Below, piece after piece: positions 57,766-64,000 of a DNA stretch of 64,000 bases. Position 1 is the first letter of the stretch. Every line of letters starts with the position of its first letter. The stretch is taken from contig CALSFV010000018.1 in the NCBI GenBank assembly GCA_943737045.1, forward strand, positions 1 to 64,000, written 5' to 3'. The stretch comes from Parapristionchus giblindavisi (Eukaryota; Nematoda; Chromadorea; Rhabditida; Diplogasteridae). The notes below the pieces were generated by a model. It searched no databases. It was not told the origin of the DNA and saw only the letters and a program-made list of their open reading frames with translations. The position numbers and the translations under genes were made by a program.

Positions 57766-59858
57766 ATGATCCTCCAAGTAGTGGTTCCTCTAGTTCTTAT
57801 TATTAATGTAATCTTCATCCATGCCAATTCTTCTGAGGACAGCAGAGGTATCATTTTTAATTATCATTATCTTGTCAATTACAACATTTATGTTTTGCTA
57901 TTTAACTATCAATTCAGTATTTGCAAGAGTATTTTTAAATACTTTCTTAATGATCAAGTTGCAAATAATTAAAAGAGCCACTGACTTTTTATATGTATAA
58001 TCAGACAATAAATCATTCAACTATTTTTATCACCTTTAAAATTTATGTTTCAGAAATGTACATGGACAAATTGATAAAGATGAGAAAGCCTCAGGTACTA
58101 CATAAATTAGTTAAAAAATAAGTTGTTATTTTTATTTTTCAGAATAAAATGGCATATGTGGCCAAAAATAAAGATGTGAATAATGCGCTGACGAAGGTAA
58201 AGATTTGAGAATCATTGAAACATTATAGTGTAGGTTGTGGAGATGAGTTGATTGTGAATTGACTCTTCATTACATTGTATTAGTCAGAGTATTCCCCCGA
58301 TGGGAGAAGCCATACAGATCAGAAGAACGATGTATCGGACTTGACCAGGCAGGCTCCGGATGACATTACAGAATAATATGGCTGGAATTTAAAAAAAAAT
58401 ATGACGTCAGAAAATGTGTCACCAAAGAGACACAAAATCGACCTCCAAATTTGAAATCGTAAAAAATAAAAACACAATCATTAGTGACAAGCATTATATT
58501 TTCTTCAGATATTGGACATTCTTGGGGACAATCTTCTCAGTGATGAAGACGCCCTATTCCAGGCTAGGAACAAACTCAATGAGTTGGTTGTTTTTTTTTC
58601 ATTTTTTTCTCATTTTATGATATGATATTCCATTACCAGACTTTCAATCATATAATCTCTACCGTTAGGTGAGATTTACATAGATGTACATAAATCCCTT
58701 CTTATTCAAATATTTAAATGTTTCTGTTTGCACCAACTTATTCGTTGTTTGATTTTAAAACTCATCTAGTCAAAAATAATCATAAGGTATGACCCTAGTA
58801 CCCGTGCCGCTGTTGTGCAAATAATACCTCAATTGAATGATGAAGCAAATACGATGGAAGGAAGTGGATTTGGACCAGAGGTATTGCTTAAAAGGAATAC
58901 CACAAACAGATTTAAAACACTTGCCTACATTGACCGAAGGAGAGCATGACCGTTATACAGTTCCGCTCACGTCACTTGCGATGGTCATGCCAACATAATT
59001 TGTGGAGTGCATTGGCTCCCAAGTGGAAAACCCTGATTGTCAAAAAGGCACGGTAAATGGCCATTTGAATTTGAGATGATTACGGTAGCACCACCGCCAG
59101 CCTTCAATTACAATCAATTAATTAGCAATTAATTAATTACAATCAATTAATCAATTACTCAATCAGTCAATTACACTATCCTTCAATTACACTATCCAAA
59201 GTCAACCATTGTTTTCGTTTCTGCAGTGAATCTTATAATGATGCAACGATCACCATCAATAAAATATTTTTTTTAATCTTAGAAAGATGCGAAATGAGGC
59301 GACATGAGTTATGATGCCGCCTTTAGAAAGGTCGAGTGTGCGGGACTGTATATTTTGTTCTTTATCGACATGCTCAAACATGAATAAGATGGCATTTGAG
59401 ACTTCCAGATCAGTAACGTTGTTTCTGTAATTAACAAAAAAAATTTAAAGGTAGCATCAACCACTCCTAAAAGCAATATGAAGCCCCGCAAGAAAGGTAA
59501 TCAAAAATTCTTTTAATGCTCTCGAACGCGGATTTCGTGAACGAGAAAAATATGAGCGAATTGGAAAGATAGATAGTTGTCTCGGGATGCGATATATTTA
59601 GTTCCAATCATGAAATACGCAAAAGTGAGAACTGCGATTAGAGAAATGAAAGCAATTTTATTATCATAGCGCAGAAAGAAGAAGAAAATGTTTGTGGTGA
59701 CTGATCTCAATCTCCATTAGTCATATAGAGAACATAGCTATTTTAATTGTAATTTTCTCCGTTCAGGCAGCAAAAAGGAAGAGGAAAAGAAGAATAAGAA
59801 GAAGAAGGTTAAGAAAGATGATAAAGGCGAAAATTGCAGTGAATCGTCAGAGCGTTAA
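57766..59858 (+). CDS. secreted protein with Lys-rich C-terminus, family not recognised
   Basis: Eight exons join in perfect phase: 57766-57847, 58054-58094, 58143-58196, 58284-58331, 58509-58586, 58770-58880, 59451-59496, 59767-59858, giving 183 residues. The protein starts with a signal peptide (MILQVVVPLVLIINVIFIHA), then a helical, charged part (MYMDKLIKMRKPQ), a segment DILDILGDNLLSDEDALFQA, a region VVQIIPQLNDEANTMEGSGF, and a strongly basic tail (KKEEEKKNKKKKVKKDDK). It has one Cys, close to the C-terminus. Exon 4 uses a gtatcg donor; without it a TAA would follow within 55 bases. I know no matching family. A role cannot be inferred beyond probable secretion. Confidence 0.6.
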
Positions 59859-60096
59859 GAATTTACGCCAAATTATAATACTTTTCAAATTATTAAAACA
59901 TCTTCTATTTTCACCATTTTTTATGTGTCACATTATATCATAGTTAGTTTACATCTTTGTACAAAAAATAAATTCTTTCAATTTTGATCTGATCCTACAT
60001 TGATAAAATCATAGAATTAATATATGGAAGGAAAATCGTCTAAAATTACACAATTTTTTGGTGAAGAACGATTAAACTACACTAAAATAGTGATAA
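59859..60096. other. 3' flank of the secreted Lys-rich gene
   Basis: AT-rich. An AATAAA hexamer near 59965 could end the transcript. Nothing else is visible. Confidence 0.45.
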
Positions 60097-61437
60097 TTAA
60101 GAGACCGGCTCGGTAAGACTCGAGCATGGTCCGGACATTCGCCAATACTTTCGATCTGGCCCTCAATAATTTCATCATAGACGTATATATGTATATATAT
60201 GAAAGTAATAATGAAAATGCCCTAAGGCTCAAATCCGGCTCAGATATGCCACATTAAATATAAAAAGTGAAAATTCATAATCTTTCAATTGTGATAGCTA
60301 GAGCAATAATATCATATCGTTCTGAATTTGGTTTTTCGTGCCTGATTTTCAGATTCTTCTTCTTCTATCCTCGTTGAAGAGATAGCCCCAGTAATGGAAT
60401 AGTACATATTGTAGCCCTGACGATTATGTACATGGTGGTCAGATTCCCTTGGCTAGCCACCTTGTCATAAGCTTCGAGAATTATAAAAGAATGTGAGATG
60501 TGTAAATTGGAAAAATCGAAAATTAAATTTCTTGAAAGTCGGAAGAGTGTGATGCGCGTACACAGGAAAATAGACTCAGACTATATTTTAAAAATGTGAG
60601 AAAAATAATTTTTTCGTTTTTTTCAACCTTCACATTGTCAAGTCAAGTTGATTCATAGGACGTATGGCAGCTGATACATGTCCGTTTTCGAAAACGAGTG
60701 CTACGTGAAGAATTGTCGTTTCACAGATCTCGAATTTATTTTTTAATTATAAAATTTGAACATTTATATGTTTCTTTTGTAGTTTCGTAAATTCTAACAC
60801 ATATGCGCTACAATTATTCAGATATTCGCACGAGTATATCAGGAGAGTGAAACACTACAAAAACACTACGTTTCATTTCATAGATATCGGTTGTACTTAC
60901 CGAATTTTAGCAGTTTGTCAGAACCTTCTATATGTATTTTTTCGAAAAAAAAAATCATCATATATTTTTGTTCCATAAATGTACGAAATATAATACTGTA
61001 ATCACAGTCCGTGCTGCACAATTCTGCTCAAGTATTTCCATATACTGGTAAATGAGGAGTGAAAGAGGAAAATGCACTTTATGCATTTCCGATCGATTCG
61101 TCAACTATCGATACCGTAATGGACCATAAGTCTGTTGGAAGGTGGCGAATAGCAACCAATGTTGTACCATTGTTATCAGTAGGAGTGTACGGTACTGGAC
61201 TACCGTTATCATCAGGAATCAGGAACTGATTATTTCAGTCGACCCATGATTCTCAACCTGAGGAGTTCATGGTTGAGAATAGCTGATCGTGAGGTCGAAA
61301 AATTCATGATGATCCGAGACCAAATACTAGTTGCCATTAAACCAACAGTGAGCCAACTTTTTTCTGGATATCGTTACCCAAGCTACCGTAATCTAGCTAC
61401 CGAACCCTATAATCTTGTGGCGAAGTTCTCGCCTTAC
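60097..61437. mobile_element. P1, single diverged arm plus centre
   Basis: Starts TTAAGAGACCGGCTCGGTAA and follows the P1 left arm of 41935 with many substitutions, deletions and an insert of about 300 bp (60785-61125). It then continues through the centre (ccgtaatctagctaccg) and stops; the second arm is absent. It is an old, non-palindromic copy. Confidence 0.8.
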
Positions 61438-61636
61438 CCCGACAGCCCATCGCTCATTTCTCAATCTCCACGTTTTGTAGTGTTGTTATGTGTTCATCAT
61501 CAATTTATTTAATTTATTTATCTATTATTTATTCACCGTGTTTTCTTCTAAAACGCATAAAATTATTATTATAACGAAAATCGCGAAAATTGAAGGCATC
61601 AGTTCGGCTGTCTAACTATGTAAACTCGGGGGCGTT

Positions 61637-62438
61637 ATATGAGGCCGTTTGCGTAAGACTCAACTAAGTGCCGGCACAGTCAAAAAATCGAAATTTGGGA
61701 ATCGGGGTTCCCAAGGGTGCTAATGACGATGACCATGTTCATTTTGCACCTAGCGCTTCCTTTGAGGCCAGACGACGTCGCGTTGAATTCACGTTTTTAG
61801 ACTTTTCTCGTCACCCGATCTAGCTAAAATTTGTAGATTATTCGCCTAAGGGCAGAATTTGATGGCGATCACGCCTACCCAATTCATTTTTCATGAAAAA
61901 GATTCAGAAATTTTCAAAAATGGAATTTATCTCAAAGGCAAAAGATATTTTTGCGAGATACATAGATCGGACCGGAATGGCTTCATGTTTCTATAGAAAA
62001 AATTTCAGCCAATTTGCGTTCCTGATTTTCGAGAAAATCAACTTTTACTGTAGTCATTTTGCCGTTGAAGTGGAGGCAAGAGGCGAGAGAGTGTCGTATT
62101 GTGAGAGAGCAGAGAAAGTTGAAGGGAAGGGCATCCCGTCCACCCCCTTCCTTCCCATGCTACTCGCCTCACCTGCCTCTGTGCTCTCTCGTCCCACCAC
62201 ACTCTCTCGCATCTTGCCTCCACAAAATGGCAACAGTAAAAGTTGATTTTCTCGAAAATCAGGAATGCAAATTGGCTGGAATTTTTTCTATAGAAACTTG
62301 AAGCCATTCCGGTCCGATCTATGTATCTCGCAAAAATATCTTTTGCCTTTGAGAGAAATTCCATTTTTGAAAAATTCTGAATCTTTTTCATGAAAAATGA
62401 ATTGGACAGGCGTTATCGCCATCAAATTCTGCCCTTAC
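61637..62438. mobile_element. P2 palindrome, copy c, right arm truncated
   Basis: Begins tatatgaggccgtttgcgtaag with a complete left arm and centre (near 62110), but the right arm stops at 'ttctgcccttactctgg', where P3 sequence takes over. About 350 bp of the outer right arm are missing. Confidence 0.85.
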
Positions 62439-62580
62439 TCTGGTATTTTGCCACTTAAAGTCTACTTAAACTTTCCCACTTTAAGTAGACTTTAAGTAAA
62501 CTTAAAGTGAAACGTAAGTCTACTTAAAGTGGTGCGTAAGTCTACTTAAAGTGAGACGTAAGTATACTTAAAGTGGTGTG
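62439..62580. mobile_element. P3 MITE, truncated copy, joined to P2 copy c
   Basis: The left end is TACTCTGGTATTTTGCCACTT, followed by five or so AAGTCTACTTAAAG units as in the copy at 51384. No right terminus is seen; the sequence becomes unique after about 62580. Confidence 0.8.
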
Positions 62581-63521
62581 GTATACTGTAATGAATTTCG
62601 CCAAATGTATGAATCGTGAACTGGATTTAATTTTAATGAATATAAATTTCTCATTCGATTATATGTTAAGATTATTAATAAACAACCTTCTTCTAACACA
62701 TTGCGAACAAGAATGTTCTTCAACTGTTATCGGTGGGAATTTTGAAATTCTTTTTTCATGCGCAAAAATGGAAAATCATTGTAGAAGTATAACCTCCCGA
62801 GCTTCCTTTTTCGACAATATTAGCTACTGTGTTCATGCAACATTCATATATACAATTTACATACTTGATAGTATGCCAATCAAATGGCAATGTAAAGTTG
62901 ATATTTTCATTGTCAGATTTTCAAATCTAGAAAAAGTAACTGACCAATCGAACTTGTAAACGAAAGTATATAGCCAATCATTTCATTAAATAAGCCACCT
63001 GTACTCAGCTTCGATCTCATAGAGACCGAATGTTACTGTAATGCGAAAAACACACGTCGGAAATATGCAAATATCACTGCCCCCCAGGGGCATTCTGCAA
63101 AATGAAGCATTCTATTTTGAATGGTACATGTGCCATTACGAACACCAGAAAGTTCCGATGTCAGTGATATTTTTGGTTCAAAAGAGGCCACAACTTTTGT
63201 GTTAGCGAACCATCTACTTTTAAAAATTTAACAATTATTAATTTAATTTAACAGTTTTAACAATCAAAACAAATTATAAAAAATTACAATTGCGAATATC
63301 CACACCATAAACGGATGAAAACAAGGAACAAAACATTGAAATGAGGGACAAGTAAAGAAACATATACGATCTTCGGTAGTTTTACAATACGTGACTACAG
63401 GAATAAAGGCTAATGATGAACGAAGGGCAGTTGTAATGAGCATACATACAATCGATACATAAATTAACAATTCAAAATATTACAATAATAACTCAAGATC
63501 AGATTACGTGTGACGTCACAA
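62581..63521. other. no supported gene
   Basis: A 128-codon + strand frame (62573-62959) starts inside the P3 remnant and has AT-driven composition, no splice signals and no recognisable domain. A 68-codon minus frame (63264-63470) is also unsupported. The rest is probably 3'UTR and flank of the gene at 63522. Confidence 0.4.
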
Positions 63522-64000
63522 TCAGCTGCCCACGTTGATGATGGTCTCAGCCTCGACCAAATAGGCGCCGTCGGATGATGATGCCACGCACAGGATAGCT
63601 TCCTCTTCAGCTGAATAGCAACATAATAGAAGATCAAAGATCAGGTTGAGTAAAAGATCAAAAATCACAAGAAGGAAAATAATTTTGTTTTGTTATGGCC
63701 TACATTTTATGTCGAATGGTGTCATAAATAAACGAAATATCTTACGAGAGACATGGAAGAAGTTTGCGAGGGCGTCGTTGGCGTACACTCGCAGTCCGCC
63801 GCACTCGCTTCCCAGTTGGGCGTAAGCCGCACGGAAACTGAAAAGCGCATGGGATTACGGTAGGTATATGACAGCGCAATTTAAGTATGCAGGTATACGG
63901 TAGATTTGTACGGGTTTTACAGCTTTTCTAGACTTTGTATTAAGGACGAGACCAGGATCATAGGTCGAATAGCTAGGTTATCGATTTTCAAAATCCGGTC
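63522..64000 (-). CDS. 3' end of a gene continuing to the right, last two exons
   Basis: The penultimate exon (63746-63837; ttttcag acceptor, cgtaag donor) reads FRAAYAQLGSECGGLRVYAN and DALANFFHVS. In phase it joins the last exon (63522-63610), which reads PEEEAILCVASSSDGAYLVEAETIINVGS then TGA. Both exons are clearly richer in G+C than the surroundings and contrast sharply with them, which supports a real, well-expressed gene. The protein is not recognised. Bases 63838-64000 are intron. Confidence 0.6.

Noticed and set aside
62573..62959. 128-codon plus frame
   Set aside because: Its first codons lie in the truncated P3 copy, and the rest has no domain or splice evidence.

Overview
The window is nuclear DNA of a rhabditid-type nematode. 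It is AT-rich, coding sequence is cut into many exons of about 50-200 bp, and introns end in (t)ttcag. Several start codons follow a cattcag or ttattcag acceptor directly, as expected for spliced-leader trans-splicing. The gene content fits: a condensin CAP-H subunit with the long C-terminal tail of nematode DPY-26, a Patched-related (PTR) protein, paired UDP-glycosyltransferases, a single-domain major-sperm-protein (MSP) family protein and a Gly/Tyr-rich secreted peptide precursor. Such dense small exons recall diplogastrids (Pristionchus-like), but that placement is a guess.

Layout. 1-1350: last exon of a + strand gene entering from the left. 1897-17158 (-): a CAP-H kleisin gene (dpy-26 type) of about 43 exons whose introns hold a dead mariner and several MITEs. 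18.25-25.1 kb: an orphan minus-strand exon candidate, a 5-kb palindrome and a hAT-like MITE. 25140-37909 (+): a Patched-related transporter-like gene whose largest intron (about 5 kb) carries two more palindromes. 38020-44771 (-) and 47389-52222 (+): two head-to-head paralogous UDP-glycosyltransferase genes. 52.5-54.1 kb: a Tc1-like deletion derivative abutting a 1-kb palindrome. 54.3-59.9 kb: four small genes: a GY-rich peptide, an antisense-oriented small secreted peptide, an MSP-domain protein and an unrecognised secreted Lys-rich protein. 60.1-62.6 kb: repeat copies only. 63522-end (-): the last two exons of a gene continuing to the right.

The striking feature is how many introns and gaps hold long, near-identical palindromes (foldback elements). 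I distinguish six families. P1: 2.2 kb at 41.9-44.2 kb, TTAA-flanked, with one arm at 60.1 kb. P2: about 1.05 kb at 53.1 and 55.8 kb, with a truncated copy at 61.6 kb. P3: 0.2 kb, built of short phased motifs, at 51.4 and 62.4 kb. P4: TNA target duplications, at 20.7 and 28.7 kb. P5: 5 kb at 18.5-23.5 kb. P6: 2.5 kb at 30.7-33.2 kb. Most lie inside introns of genes that look intact, so pre-mRNAs here would contain kilobase perfect hairpins. Two palindrome families, a hAT-like MITE and one ptr intron also contain tRNA-like modules with RNA polymerase III A and B boxes.

Exons were assembled by eye from splice signals, reading-frame phase and, for the glycosyltransferases, comparison between the two paralogues. 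Boundaries quoted to the base are predictions.
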